A stretch of 32,009 nt of DNA from Armatimonadota bacterium (GCA_019239955.1 JAFAZD010000252.1:1-32009), one strand, 5' to 3'. Numbered from the stretch's first letter, positions 22,380-30,631 are shown. Notes: generated by a model from the letters alone, not told the origin. Numbers and translations: made by a program.

Positions 22380-23380
22380 TCTACCTCGAACTCGAACCGG
22401 AACCGCTGTGTGCTTCTGATCGGCCGGCCGTCCCGCAGGGCCGGCTTCCACTTCCAGCGCTGAAGTGCCTCGATGACGCGCCGGTCAATCTCGGAGTTGC
22501 CGGACGACGTGCGCAAAGTCACCGAGAAACCGCCGTCTGCCTCGATGTCTACCTTCACCCGCACAAAGGTCTTGAAGCTTTCCTGCTTCAGCTCATCCGG
22601 GATTTCGGGCTTGATCTGGTTGCTCGGCTCCGCGTCCTGGGTCGGCCCGGACGGCTCCGCATCCGCCGGAGGAACCGGCTTGGTTTCGGGTCTTGTTTCC
22701 GGCTTGGCCTCCGGTCTGCCTTCCGGCCTTGTCTCCGGCTTCTGATCGCTGTGGTCGCCGCTATCCGATGACTGATGCTCGATAGGCTTGCCGAGAGTTG
22801 CATGGCCGCCTTGCGGCACCGTGAATTCCCGATTCTGGGAGGACGGGCTTCGTGCGGTCAGAACGTGATGGTGTGCTGCCGGATGCGCCGGAGCGCTGAC
22901 GGCCTTCGGCTTCGAGATCGTTCGGGGCCGGATGACCACATGGGGTTTGACGACCGGCTTGACAATCGGCCTCGGTTTTATCACAAGCCGGGGCTTGAGG
23001 CGCGGCTTCGGCTTTGCAATCCTCCTGGGTCTGATGAGGGGAATGTGCCGCGCAATCCATTTTGGCATGACGATGCGCTTCGGCTTCGGGGGTGTTTTAT
23101 GAATGATCTTCTTGTGAACGGCCTTCCGGGGCGGCTTCACCGTCGGCAACAGGATCCGCGTGATCTCGATGGGCGCTGCCGGCGCGAGAACGTGGCGTCG
23201 CACGGTGTCGGCGGCGGTCAACCACAGGATGGCGTTGACAGGGATCGAGATCAGCAGGCCCCAGCCCAGGCGCCGTCCGGGCACGTCTGGGGGCAGACGT
23301 GCGCCTGCGCGCGGCGCGGATTCCGGCACCGCGTCCTCCGGCGGGGGCATCGGCGGCAGTTCCAGCTTAAGGGACGGCAC
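22376..23380 (-). CDS. tonB: TonB energy-transducing protein
   Basis: 334 residues, GTG start with GGAGA six bases upstream. A cytoplasmic Pro-rich start is followed by one membrane helix (about 40-60, GWGLLISIPVNAILWLTA). A long periplasm-spanning linker with Lys-Pro and Arg-Pro repeats (about 80-150) comes next, then an acidic KPETRPEGRPEAKPE repeat (about 215-235). The C-terminal domain (about 260-334) has SEIDRRVIEALQRWKWKPALRDG and a final beta strand FRFEFEV, the part that grips the TonB box of the receptor. The start overlaps exbD by 14 bases, and the end overlaps the nickel permease by four. The linker has few His (HPAAHHHV). Confidence 0.93.
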   Translation of the reverse strand: MPSLKLELPPMPPPEDAVPESAPRAGARLPPDVPGRRLGWGLLISIPVNAILWLTAADTVRRHVLAPAAPIEITRILLPTVKPPRKAVHKKIIHKTPPKPKRIVMPKWIARHIPLIRPRRIAKPKPRLKPRLVIKPRPIVKPVVKPHVVIRPRTISKPKAVSAPAHPAAHHHVLTARSPSSQNREFTVPQGGHATLGKPIEHQSSDSGDHSDQKPETRPEGRPEAKPETRPETKPVPPADAEPSGPTQDAEPSNQIKPEIPDELKQESFKTFVRVKVDIEADGGFSVTLRTSSGNSEIDRRVIEALQRWKWKPALRDGRPIRSTQRFRFEFEVE

Positions 23381-23813
23381 CGCGCGTCTCCGTCTGATCC
23401 TCCGGGGCCGTGGCGATGGCGAAGCGAGTGACCCCGACCTTGCGCGCCTCGTCCATGCAGCCGACCACCAGGCCGTGCGGTACGCTCAGGTCGGCGTTAA
23501 TGACGACCGAGGACGTACTCAAGTCCACCGTCGGACCTCCCGCCCTTGCCACGAGCGTCCGCCCCAGTTCGTCCAAGCGAACCGGCTGCTTGTTGACGTA
23601 GACCTGGCGGTTCTTGTCAATCGTGATGGTCAGGTCGTTGGCCTGCCGCGTCTGCGCCGTCGCCGCTTTGGGCAGGTTGACCGGCAGGCCGTTCAGCTTG
23701 ACCAGAGCCAGCGACGAGAGCATGAAGAACACGAGAAGAAAAAAAATTGTGTCGATCATCGGGATGATCTCGATCCTGGTGCGCTTCAGCTCACGTCGCT
23801 GTTTGAACTGCAT
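23367..23813 (-). CDS. exbD: ExbD proton-channel subunit
   Basis: 148 residues from ATG at 23813, after GGAGGAAGAGGG. A short cytoplasmic start, then a single membrane helix with the essential Asp: IEIIPMIDTIFFLLVFFMLSSLAL. The periplasmic domain continues with LTITIDKNRQVYVNKQPV and ends near VTRFAIATAPE. With ExbB it uses the proton gradient to energise TonB. The start overlaps the end of exbB by 23 bases, implying coupled translation. Confidence 0.94.
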   Translation of the reverse strand: MQFKQRRELKRTRIEIIPMIDTIFFLLVFFMLSSLALVKLNGLPVNLPKAATAQTRQANDLTITIDKNRQVYVNKQPVRLDELGRTLVARAGGPTVDLSTSSVVINADLSVPHGLVVGCMDEARKVGVTRFAIATAPEDQTETRGAVP

Positions 23814-24495
23814 GGCCCTCTTCCTCCCCGGCCGACTGCGCGACATGGTTGTCGCGTCCATGCCCGGCACGCGCCTCGTGGTGGCGCTCCACCAGGACGT
23901 TGATCAGCTTGGTCGCCGCCTGCTCCGTCTGTGCCGTGATGGTGCGGTAGCGGGCCGTGAAGTAGTTGTAGGCGGCGAAGCAGATCACGGCGATGATCAG
24001 GCCGGTCGCCGTGGCGTACAGCGCCTCGCCGACGCCGCTTAAGACGGAGTCGGTGTTGCCGTGGTGGGTCTGGAGGGCGATGGCGTTGAACGCACCGATC
24101 ATGCCGGCGATGGTGCCGAGCAGGCCCAAGAGCGGCGAGATGGTCGCCGTGGTGTCCAAGGCGGGCAGCATCTGTTCCAGCCTGATGAAGTAGTCCTGCC
24201 CGGTCTCCTCCACAAGCCGCTCGATCTCTCGGACGGGTTGCTGGCGATGCTCCAGGACGACCGCGAGGCAGGCCGCAAGCGGGCCGCGCCGCCCACGGCA
24301 GGCTTCCAAGGCGTCGTCATAGCGGCCCTGGCGGCTCAACAGCAGGACGCTGTCCAGGAGACCCGGGGCGGTGCCGCCGTACTGGCGGAAGGCGATCAGG
24401 CGCTCCACGATGACGACGACGGTGGCCAGGGAGAGCGCCAGCAGCGGGTACATCACAACCCCACCGCCGTGGATGAAGTGCAGTAAGTTTGACAT
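23791..24495 (-). CDS. exbB: ExbB proton-channel subunit (MotA/TolQ/ExbB family)
   Basis: 234 residues, ATG at 24495 after GGAGAG. Three membrane helices in the family pattern: one near the start (VVMYPLLALSLATVVVIVERLIAF) and two later, in ALDTTATISPLLGLLGTIAGMIGAF and LYATATGLIIAVICFAAYNYF. The Thr-rich LDTTATISPLLGLLGTI motif and GEALYATATGL are conserved in ExbB/TolQ. It forms the pentameric channel around ExbD. It starts 27 bases after the receptor stop in the same operon. Confidence 0.94.
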   Translation of the reverse strand: MSNLLHFIHGGGVVMYPLLALSLATVVVIVERLIAFRQYGGTAPGLLDSVLLLSRQGRYDDALEACRGRRGPLAACLAVVLEHRQQPVREIERLVEETGQDYFIRLEQMLPALDTTATISPLLGLLGTIAGMIGAFNAIALQTHHGNTDSVLSGVGEALYATATGLIIAVICFAAYNYFTARYRTITAQTEQAATKLINVLVERHHEARAGHGRDNHVAQSAGEEEGHAVQTAT

Positions 24496-24522
24496 CGTTC
24501 TCTCCACGGCCCCAGGCCGCAG

Positions 24523-26877
24523 TTAAAAACTGTAGGTCAGGCCCACTCGGAATGACCGCGGTTCCGCCGGATGGGCCACGATGCCGGAAACTCCTGTGGC
24601 CGGCTGGCCGGGCAAGCGGTACGTGTAGTCGTATTCGATGTCGTTGACGGAGCCATTCAGCAGGTTAAATACCTGCAATGCGATCTTGTAGTTCGGGGCT
24701 AACTTATAGCCGACCTGCGCTTCAATCAGCTCGCTCGCATGGGAGCGGACGGTGTCGTCCTGGGTGAGAGGTTCAGGCCCGAACACCCGCAGGCGCAGAC
24801 TGCCGTATGTCCGGGTCTTCGGAGTATAGGAGATGCCTGTCCCAATCACCCCCTCGACTGAGCCGGGAATAAAGTCGCCGCCGGGCGGGTTGTCGGTGAA
24901 CTTCGCCCAGGAGTAGGCGAAGTCGGCGTCAACGGTCAGCGCGGGATAAGGCGTGTAGTAGTTCGTAAACTCGACCCCGACACGCTGGCTGGGGTCACCG
25001 GCCACGGAACTGCCCAGGTCGGGATCAAAGACCAGTTCGGAGTCGAGGTGCAGGTACCAGAGGGAAAGCGTACTTTGCAGGTTCTTGACCGCCGCCGTTC
25101 GCACGCCGATCTCCGCCTCGTTCGACCGGGTCAGGGGCTTGTCGGACGCAATGGGCTGGAGATAGGCCGATGGCCCATCTTCCGGGTTCGGGTCGGTCTT
25201 GAGGGTGACCGCGCGCGCGTCGTTGCTGTGGAATCCCTGGCCAAGATTGAGATAGTATTCGGTCTTCTTCCACGGCCCGAAGATCAGGCTGAGCTTGGGG
25301 CTGGCGATGTTGGCCGAGACGTTCCCGGAATTGGCGGCAAGGTTCGCGTTGACATTGAAATTGTAGAAGTCCCACCGCAGTCCCGCCACGGTCCGGAAAG
25401 AATTGGACCATTTAATCCGATTTTCCACGTAGGGGGCGTAGCTGAGCTGCTTGACGGAGTCCTGGCTCACCGTGAAGAAGCGGACGCGGTCCTCGGTGTT
25501 GTACAGCCCAATCTTGTAGATGTCGTCGTAGCGAAGCTGGGCGCCGTATTCGTCGGTCATGGGCCGTCCCGCCAGTTTGCCGGCGACCGTCCGGGAGACC
25601 TGGCCGCCGTAGACCGCACGATCGTCGGCCTGCTCGATCTGGTCGCCCTGCTGAGGATAAAACAGGAAGTAGGTGAAGTCAGAAAAGAGGTCAAGGCGAT
25701 ACTTAATCGCGTAGGCGTTGAACTGAGTGACGCCCTGGTTGTCCCGGCTGTGGAGTTCGCCGGACAGGCTGTACCGGTTGCTCCTCCCGCCGTCGCTGGG
25801 ATTGAGCGAACCGAAGCGGTCAATCATCCCCTCGCTGATCGCCTGATCGGGGACCTGGTCGGTGGCATTCCAGACCCCGTCGTAGGCCATCGCGGTCGCG
25901 TCCCAGCCATGCCGCTCGTTTCCGTGCGTGTACCTCAGCACCCCGTTGGCGCGGTGGTAGTCATCCGGGTGGTCCCACGGCCCATCATAGTGGTAGAGGT
26001 CGAGAGCGTAGACTAGGCTGTCGCTCCCCAGGTGGGGCGATCCGACCGTGAGCAAGCGCCGCTCGCCGAAATTTCCGAAGCTTGTTTCGAGGATGCTCGG
26101 GTGTATGTGCGTGAAATAGTCGAGCTTGATCGTGCCGGCGGAGGAGAAATCGCCTTGCTCGGCATTATACGAGCCTTTCCGGTAATTGATCTCGGAGACC
26201 AGTTCGGGGATGACGAAATTCAAATCCGCGTAGCCGGGACCGTGCGCGTGGGTGGGCATGTTCACCGGCATTTCATCGACATAGAAGGCCACATCCGTGC
26301 CGTGATCGAGATTGAATCCGCGAAAGAAGTACTGGTTCGCCTTGCCGCCTCCGCTATGCTGCGTCACGATGACGCCGGGGACGGTTTCCACGATCTCGCC
26401 CGTGCGCAGCAGAGGCTTGCTGTCCAGTTCCTTCCTGCCGACCGTGCCCTGTGTCGCGCTGTCCGCGACGCCAAGCAAGTTGTTGGAGCGCTCGACGGTG
26501 ATCTTGATGACCTTCTCCTTCTGCGGCTCCAGCAGCACCTCCACGTCCGTAGTACCCTCCGCCACGGTGATGGTGCGGGTGTCCAACTGATACGCATCGG
26601 CCTCGGTCTCGACCCGCCAGGCGTGGGCCTCCAGCGGCGGGCTGGTGACGCCGCCCTGGGCGTCAGTGGTCAGGGGGACATCCGGGCGGCTCTTTGCGCT
26701 GTCGTGGAGCGTGACCGTCGCCCCCGCCAGCGGCTTTTCCGTGTCGGCGTCTTTCACGGAGAACCGTAAGTATCCCGTCGTCCCGGCGCGGGCCGTCCCG
26801 CCGAGGAGAATGCATGATGCCCCCAGGGCGAGCCGCAGGGCGAGAAAGCGTGGACTGAATGGCGACCGATGTGTCAT
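24523..26877 (-). CDS. TonB-dependent outer-membrane receptor, probable nickel/cobalt uptake
   Basis: 784 residues from ATG at 26877, with CAGGAGAG upstream. Signal peptide about 1-32 (GGTARAG). Residues about 35-130 form a carboxypeptidase-regulatory-like beta sandwich (YLRFSVKDADTEKPLAGATV). The plug follows (about 150-270: RTGEIVETVPGVIVTQHSGGGKANQYFFRGFN, then YVDEMPVNMPTHAHGPGYADLNFVIPELV). The remaining 500 residues are the 22-strand barrel ending in RVGLTYSF. The two His in MPTHAHGPGY and several HSHD-like residues in the loops could bind metal. The cargo is inferred from the downstream ExbB-ExbD-TonB and NiCoT permease in the same operon. A strong promoter and a leader stem-loop lie upstream. 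Confidence 0.9.
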   Translation of the reverse strand: MTHRSPFSPRFLALRLALGASCILLGGTARAGTTGYLRFSVKDADTEKPLAGATVTLHDSAKSRPDVPLTTDAQGGVTSPPLEAHAWRVETEADAYQLDTRTITVAEGTTDVEVLLEPQKEKVIKITVERSNNLLGVADSATQGTVGRKELDSKPLLRTGEIVETVPGVIVTQHSGGGKANQYFFRGFNLDHGTDVAFYVDEMPVNMPTHAHGPGYADLNFVIPELVSEINYRKGSYNAEQGDFSSAGTIKLDYFTHIHPSILETSFGNFGERRLLTVGSPHLGSDSLVYALDLYHYDGPWDHPDDYHRANGVLRYTHGNERHGWDATAMAYDGVWNATDQVPDQAISEGMIDRFGSLNPSDGGRSNRYSLSGELHSRDNQGVTQFNAYAIKYRLDLFSDFTYFLFYPQQGDQIEQADDRAVYGGQVSRTVAGKLAGRPMTDEYGAQLRYDDIYKIGLYNTEDRVRFFTVSQDSVKQLSYAPYVENRIKWSNSFRTVAGLRWDFYNFNVNANLAANSGNVSANIASPKLSLIFGPWKKTEYYLNLGQGFHSNDARAVTLKTDPNPEDGPSAYLQPIASDKPLTRSNEAEIGVRTAAVKNLQSTLSLWYLHLDSELVFDPDLGSSVAGDPSQRVGVEFTNYYTPYPALTVDADFAYSWAKFTDNPPGGDFIPGSVEGVIGTGISYTPKTRTYGSLRLRVFGPEPLTQDDTVRSHASELIEAQVGYKLAPNYKIALQVFNLLNGSVNDIEYDYTYRLPGQPATGVSGIVAHPAEPRSFRVGLTYSF

Positions 26878-26899
26878 AGTAGGCTCTCCTGAGTCACTA

Positions 26900-26937
26900 T
26901 TGGCGTGCCAGTTTGAAACTTGCCACATCGACGCCAA
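26900..26937 (-). promoter_or_regulatory. Stem-loop in the 5' leader of the TonB receptor mRNA
   Basis: TTGGCGT (26900-26906) and ACGCCAA (26931-26937) are perfect inverted repeats enclosing 24 bases, which include a smaller palindrome AGTTTGAAACT (26910-26920). The predicted transcription start is about 12 bases before the stem, and the ribosome site lies just after it. It could stabilise the mRNA, hide the start or be an operator. Confidence 0.5.
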
Positions 26938-26955
26938 CTGAGTGTTTGCCGACTC

Positions 26956-26985
26956 GTTATAACACGACTCCCAACACAAAGTCAA
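26956..26985 (-). promoter_or_regulatory. Sigma-70-type promoter of the nickel TonB operon
   Basis: Minus strand -35 TTGACT (26980-26985), 18-base spacer, -10 TATAAC (26956-26961) preceded by TG-T. This is the best -35/-10 match in the accessory half of the window. GACTC flanks the -10 on both sides as a direct repeat (26951-26955 and 26966-26970). Confidence 0.72.
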
Positions 26986-27005
26986 GCACTATTACGGCAT
27001 AAATC

Positions 27006-27020
27006 TTAATATAATATTAC
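27006..27020. promoter_or_regulatory. A/T-rich palindrome upstream of the receptor promoter (candidate operator)
   Basis: TTAATAT-A-ATATTAC is a 7-1-7 inverted repeat with one mismatch (core TAATAT-A-ATATTA perfect), about 20 bases upstream of the -35 of the receptor promoter. It lies in a strikingly A/T-rich island (about 26990-27030) in G/C-rich DNA. The form recalls Fur/Zur/Nur-type sites, but no regulator of that family is in the window. The 341-base gap between the receptor and the RHH-like gene holds nothing else recognisable. Confidence 0.35.
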
Positions 27021-27218
27021 AATATACCTGAACTTATCTTGGACTCCTCATCAGGGTTCTAGATCATCCTTTGCGACATATTCCCACGCAGCCTTTCTTC
27101 TGTCGAGGAATGCCTTTCGTGCCACCGATCCTCAGTCAACAGGATCGTATTGATTTTTCCAGAAAATGTGTCATCATTTTGGCTGGCGGTGGCGATGAAG
27201 CAGAAAGAGGGCGTCGTG

Positions 27219-27608
27219 ATGCAGGATAATCAGGAAGGCGGGGGAGAGATGCCGATAAACGGACACGACTTTCGGAGCGGGAATCAGCTTCAAAGCTGGA
27301 TCGAGCATGAACTGGCCCACCTGGCGGTGCAGGATCAGGAGGACAGCGGCGAGGTGAGCCTGCCGGATCGGAACCTCTCGCTCCGCATCCCGGTCATGAC
27401 GCACCTCATGCTGTACCGCATCGCGCAGAAACTGGGCCGGAGCAAGACAGCGTTGGGCGAGGAAATTCTCATCCATGCCGTGCGGGATGTCTACCGGCAG
27501 TTCGACCTGCCGCGCATCTCTACGGCCGACCTGGAGGAGTATGCCTCCCAAACAGAGAAGGCGATCCCGGAGAAAGCGCCCAGGGCGACAACTTCGGGAA
27601 GGCGGTGA
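27219..27608 (+). CDS. Ribbon-helix-helix-like small protein, candidate regulator
   Basis: 129 residues from ATG at 27219, seven bases after AAGAGGG; a TTG at 27150 and an ATG at 27195 are in frame but less supported. Residues about 52-95 (RNLSLRIPVMTHLMLYRIAQKLGRSKTALGEEILIHAV) have the strand-helix-turn-helix pattern of CopG/MetJ-type DNA-binding proteins. The N-terminal 50 residues are acidic and Gln/Asp-rich; the C-terminus is Lys/Glu/Thr-rich and disordered. It lacks the ACT-type metal domain of NikR. It is divergent from the nickel receptor operon and convergent with the NicO operon (14-base gap), so control of either is possible but unproven. Confidence 0.5.
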   Translation: MQDNQEGGGEMPINGHDFRSGNQLQSWIEHELAHLAVQDQEDSGEVSLPDRNLSLRIPVMTHLMLYRIAQKLGRSKTALGEEILIHAVRDVYRQFDLPRISTADLEEYASQTEKAIPEKAPRATTSGRR

Positions 27609-27622
27609 CGCGGGGACCGCGT

Positions 27623-29173
27623 CTAGAACCCACCGGGGGTGAAGGCACGGACGACCAGCATCAGGCCGATCAGCGTGATGGCGGCGGCGCTGGCGAGCGG
27701 CAGGCGCTGTAGGACCGGCCCGCTGCTGGGGAAGCGGTCGGCCAGCCGCCGGGCCGACACGACCAGCAGGCCGATGGCGACCAGCACCGACGCCAGCCCG
27801 ACGCTGAACGCGCTGATCAGCAGCAGCCCGTAGGCGACCCGGTGCAGCGCGATGGCGGACAGCAGCACCACTAGGGCGGAGGGACAGGGCACGATGCCGC
27901 CGGAGACGCCCAGGGCGACCAGCGCCTTCGTCGTGATCGGCCCATCCGGGACGTGGTGATGGTGGTGATGCCCAAAGCCGTGCGAGTGTTCGTGGTCGTG
28001 AGTGTGCCCATGCTCGTGGTCGTGCGTATGCTCGTGCAGATGGATCTCGTCGGGGCCATGCTCATGGTCGTGAGAATGCGTATGCTCGAGGTCATGGGAA
28101 TGGTGGTCATGAGAATGGCCGTCGGAGAGGCCGCGCAGGCGGGACCAGAGCAGCCAGAGGCCGACGCCAAACACCGACAGGCCGCTGACGACGCTGAGCA
28201 CCGGGTACAGCTTCTCCGGCACGATGTAGCGCGCGGCGAACAGGGTGATGAAGCCGAGCAGGAAGACGCCGAAGGTGTGCGTGACCGTCACGATGGTGCC
28301 GAGCGCGACGGCGTGCCGGGGGGTGCCGCGCGAGCCGACCAGGTAGGCCGCCACCATGGTCTTGCCGTGCCCCGGCGAGAGCGCATGGAACGCGCCGAAG
28401 AGGAAGGCGAGCAGCAGGCCGGCCAGCATGATTCCGGGTGTCAGCGTGTGGCGGGCAATGGCCTGCGTGAAGGCGTCGCGCGGCGTGGCATCGCGCGCAG
28501 GAAGGGCTGGAGTCATCGCGGGCGTCGCCACAGCCGCCGTCAGACTCCCCGGCACGACAGTGAAGCGCGCCTGGGTGTCCTGGGGCGGAATGACGTCGCG
28601 CGGGTAGACGCTCAGGCCCTGGCTGCGGTCCTCCGTGGCCGCGGACGAGGCCTGCAGAGCGTCCCCGGCCCCGCCGACCGCGATGATCTCCTTCCAGCCC
28701 GTCCGGTCCGGGTAGTTGCGGTCGGCCCAGGCCACGACCGGCGCGGCGCGGGCCGGCGGCAGGGGGGCCTGCCAGTCCAGGAAGATCTTCATCGTCTCCA
28801 GGCCGCCCGCGCCGGGCGACAGCCGCAGGTCGCTGTCCTGAAGATGGAGCGGGACGGGGCGGCCGTTCACCGTCAGCGTCACGCCCGCGCGCAGCTGCCG
28901 CTCCTGTGCGGCCAGGTAGGCCGCCTTCTCCGGCGGGCTGATGACTCCGTCGTGGTCGGCGTCCAGCGCTTCCTTCTCGGTGACGGTGGGGATCTCGGCC
29001 AGGTCCAGGATGTAGCGGACGTACAGCGTGTCCCCATCCGCCTGTAGCCGCGCGTAGTGGCTGATGGAGAAGTTGCCCATCGGGTGCGCCTGCGCGCCGT
29101 GCCCGGCCGCCAGCCATACCAGCACGGCCAGCCACGCCACGGCGACGATTCGCTCCCCTCTTCGGACGTCCAT
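27623..29173 (-). CDS. NicO/RcnA-like nickel/cobalt transporter with His-rich loop and EF-hand
   Basis: 516 residues, ATG after GAGGGGAG. A signal sequence (about 1-29, GAQAH) is followed by a periplasmic beta domain of about 210 residues. This domain contains an EF-hand-like calcium loop D71-A-D-H-D-G-V-I-S-P-P-E82. The membrane part starts at about 247, with FHALSPGHGKTMVAAYLVG (262-280) and GIVPCPSALVVLL (426-438), both typical of the NicO/RcnA family. Between them a loop (about 352-407) has more than 25 His, including six in a row, and should bind several metal ions. RcnA exports nickel and cobalt, but other NicO members import; direction cannot be read here. It is last in the operon DUF4331-TPR-NicO, 17 bases after the TPR gene. 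Confidence 0.87.
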   Translation of the reverse strand: MDVRRGERIVAVAWLAVLVWLAAGHGAQAHPMGNFSISHYARLQADGDTLYVRYILDLAEIPTVTEKEALDADHDGVISPPEKAAYLAAQERQLRAGVTLTVNGRPVPLHLQDSDLRLSPGAGGLETMKIFLDWQAPLPPARAAPVVAWADRNYPDRTGWKEIIAVGGAGDALQASSAATEDRSQGLSVYPRDVIPPQDTQARFTVVPGSLTAAVATPAMTPALPARDATPRDAFTQAIARHTLTPGIMLAGLLLAFLFGAFHALSPGHGKTMVAAYLVGSRGTPRHAVALGTIVTVTHTFGVFLLGFITLFAARYIVPEKLYPVLSVVSGLSVFGVGLWLLWSRLRGLSDGHSHDHHSHDLEHTHSHDHEHGPDEIHLHEHTHDHEHGHTHDHEHSHGFGHHHHHHVPDGPITTKALVALGVSGGIVPCPSALVVLLSAIALHRVAYGLLLISAFSVGLASVLVAIGLLVVSARRLADRFPSSGPVLQRLPLASAAAITLIGLMLVVRAFTPGGF

Positions 29174-29190
29174 GACTGACTCCCCTCGGC

Positions 29191-30576
29191 TCAACGCGCC
29201 GCGACCTTCGGCGGCTCCGGCGTGCGCGACCCCAGTTGCTTGAGCGTGGCGGCGGCGACGGGGGCGTAGAGCAGGCTGAAGTTGGGGTTCAGGCTCACCG
29301 CCCGGTACAGGTCCATCTGCGCGGCGGAGCGCTGCCCCAGTTTGGCCGCGATCATGCCGGCGTGGAACAGGAAGCCCGCCTCCGGCGTGTGCCGGCTGAG
29401 CGACTTGCGGACGGCGGCCTGCGCCTCGGCGTAGCGCCCGTTCTTGTAGAGGCACCAGGCCAGGGTGTCGGCGACGTAGACGTTGGGGCGCGTCTTGTAC
29501 TCCTCCTGGACCATTCTTAGGGCTTCCGGCAGGTTCCGGTCGTGGTCGGCGTCAAACTGGGCGACCTGCCAGTCGCCCCGGACGCCGTTGGCCTGCATGA
29601 GTCGGTGGATGACCTCCACGAGCGCGTACTGCCGCTCCGCCTCCTGGGGGCGGCCGGTCACCCGATATAGATCGCCCAGGGCGACGACGGAGTCGTGCAG
29701 CGGGACGACGGCGATGGCCTGCTTGTAGTAGTTGATGGCCGCCGGGTACTGCCGCTCCGCCGCCTTCACCTTGCCCATCGCGGCCAGCAGCTGGTAGTTA
29801 TGGGGGGCGACCTTCAGCGACGCCTTCAGCACCTGGTCAGCGGGGAGCAGCGCGCCGTCGTTGTAGAGCATCAGGCCGATCTGGGCGCGGCACCAGGCCG
29901 TGTTCTCCGCGTAGGGGGCGCCCGTCTTGACCGCCTTCATCATCAGCCAGAGCGCCTTGCGGGTGTCGCCGGTCAGCCACAATAAGTGCGCCCCCCGGCT
30001 GTACGAGGAGATGTCGGGGCGGACGTCAAGCATCTGCTGGTAGTGGGCGTACGCCTGGTCGTAGTTGCCCATCTCCACGTCGGCATCGCCCATCAGGCCG
30101 TAGGCGGCGTTGTCCTGCGGGTCGAGCGCGGCGGCCCTGCCGGCCCAGTCCAGGCTCTTTTCAAACTCGTGGCGGCCCCCATTGACCCAGGCCATGCCGT
30201 TCAGGGCCGGCACACTCCTGGGGTTGACGACCAGGGCCTGTTGATAAGCGCGCTCTGCGTGGCCGTAGTAGGCCACATCCGCCGTCTCGCGCGCCTTCTG
30301 CATCAGCGCGTCGCCGAGATTGGACCAGGCCTTGTCATCATCGGGGGCCTGGCGCGCGCGCTCCACCCAATGGGCGACGGCCTGGTCGCTGAGGGTCTTC
30401 CCCGACGTGGCGGGCAGCGAGTCGAGCACGTCGGCGGAACTGGCCGCGGCGGCGTGGGACGCCGCGCCGGCCGGGGCGCGCGGCCCCTCCTTGCGGAAGG
30501 CCCAGGCGGCCATCGCCGCCAGACCGAGCGCAAGGCAGACGATCACGATGCGGGGATAAAGGACCGATTTTTTCAT
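29191..30576 (-). CDS. Membrane-anchored TPR-repeat protein
   Basis: 461 residues. One N-terminal hydrophobic helix (about 8-26, YPRIVIVCLALGLAAMAAW) then Ala-rich linker, so it is likely anchored to the inner membrane facing the periplasm. From about residue 65 there are around nine tetratricopeptide repeats, for example WSNLGDALMQKA, AYQQALVVNPRSVPALNGMAWV, AAALDPQDNAAYGLMGDADVEMGNYDQAYAHYQQML and ADTLAWCLYKNGRYAEAQAAVRKSL. TPRs mediate protein contacts; the partner is probably the DUF4331 protein or the transporter beside it. No ribosome site is found before the ATG. A perfect palindrome (30584-30612) stands there instead, so it may depend on coupling with the gene upstream. Confidence 0.82.
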   Translation of the reverse strand: MKKSVLYPRIVIVCLALGLAAMAAWAFRKEGPRAPAGAASHAAAASSADVLDSLPATSGKTLSDQAVAHWVERARQAPDDDKAWSNLGDALMQKARETADVAYYGHAERAYQQALVVNPRSVPALNGMAWVNGGRHEFEKSLDWAGRAAALDPQDNAAYGLMGDADVEMGNYDQAYAHYQQMLDVRPDISSYSRGAHLLWLTGDTRKALWLMMKAVKTGAPYAENTAWCRAQIGLMLYNDGALLPADQVLKASLKVAPHNYQLLAAMGKVKAAERQYPAAINYYKQAIAVVPLHDSVVALGDLYRVTGRPQEAERQYALVEVIHRLMQANGVRGDWQVAQFDADHDRNLPEALRMVQEEYKTRPNVYVADTLAWCLYKNGRYAEAQAAVRKSLSRHTPEAGFLFHAGMIAAKLGQRSAAQMDLYRAVSLNPNFSLLYAPVAAATLKQLGSRTPEPPKVAAR

Positions 30577-30583
30577 GGCATAC

Positions 30584-30612
30584 GTAGGGGCGACTCGTCG
30601 AGTCGCCCCTAC
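30584..30612. repeat. REP-like palindrome in the DUF4331-TPR gap
   Basis: GTAGGGGCGACTCG (30584-30597), one T, then its exact reverse complement (30599-30612). It fills most of the 55-base gap between the DUF4331 stop and the TPR start. Palindromes opening with GTAGGGGCG recur in many bacterial genomes as dispersed elements; whether other copies exist here cannot be told from this window. Confidence 0.75.
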
Positions 30613-30631
30613 CTCCTCAGCGGCGGGGCCA

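Noticed and set aside
27950-28130. Low-complexity GTG/CAT-rich repeat
   Set aside because: It is the coding sequence of the His-rich loop of the NicO-like transporter.
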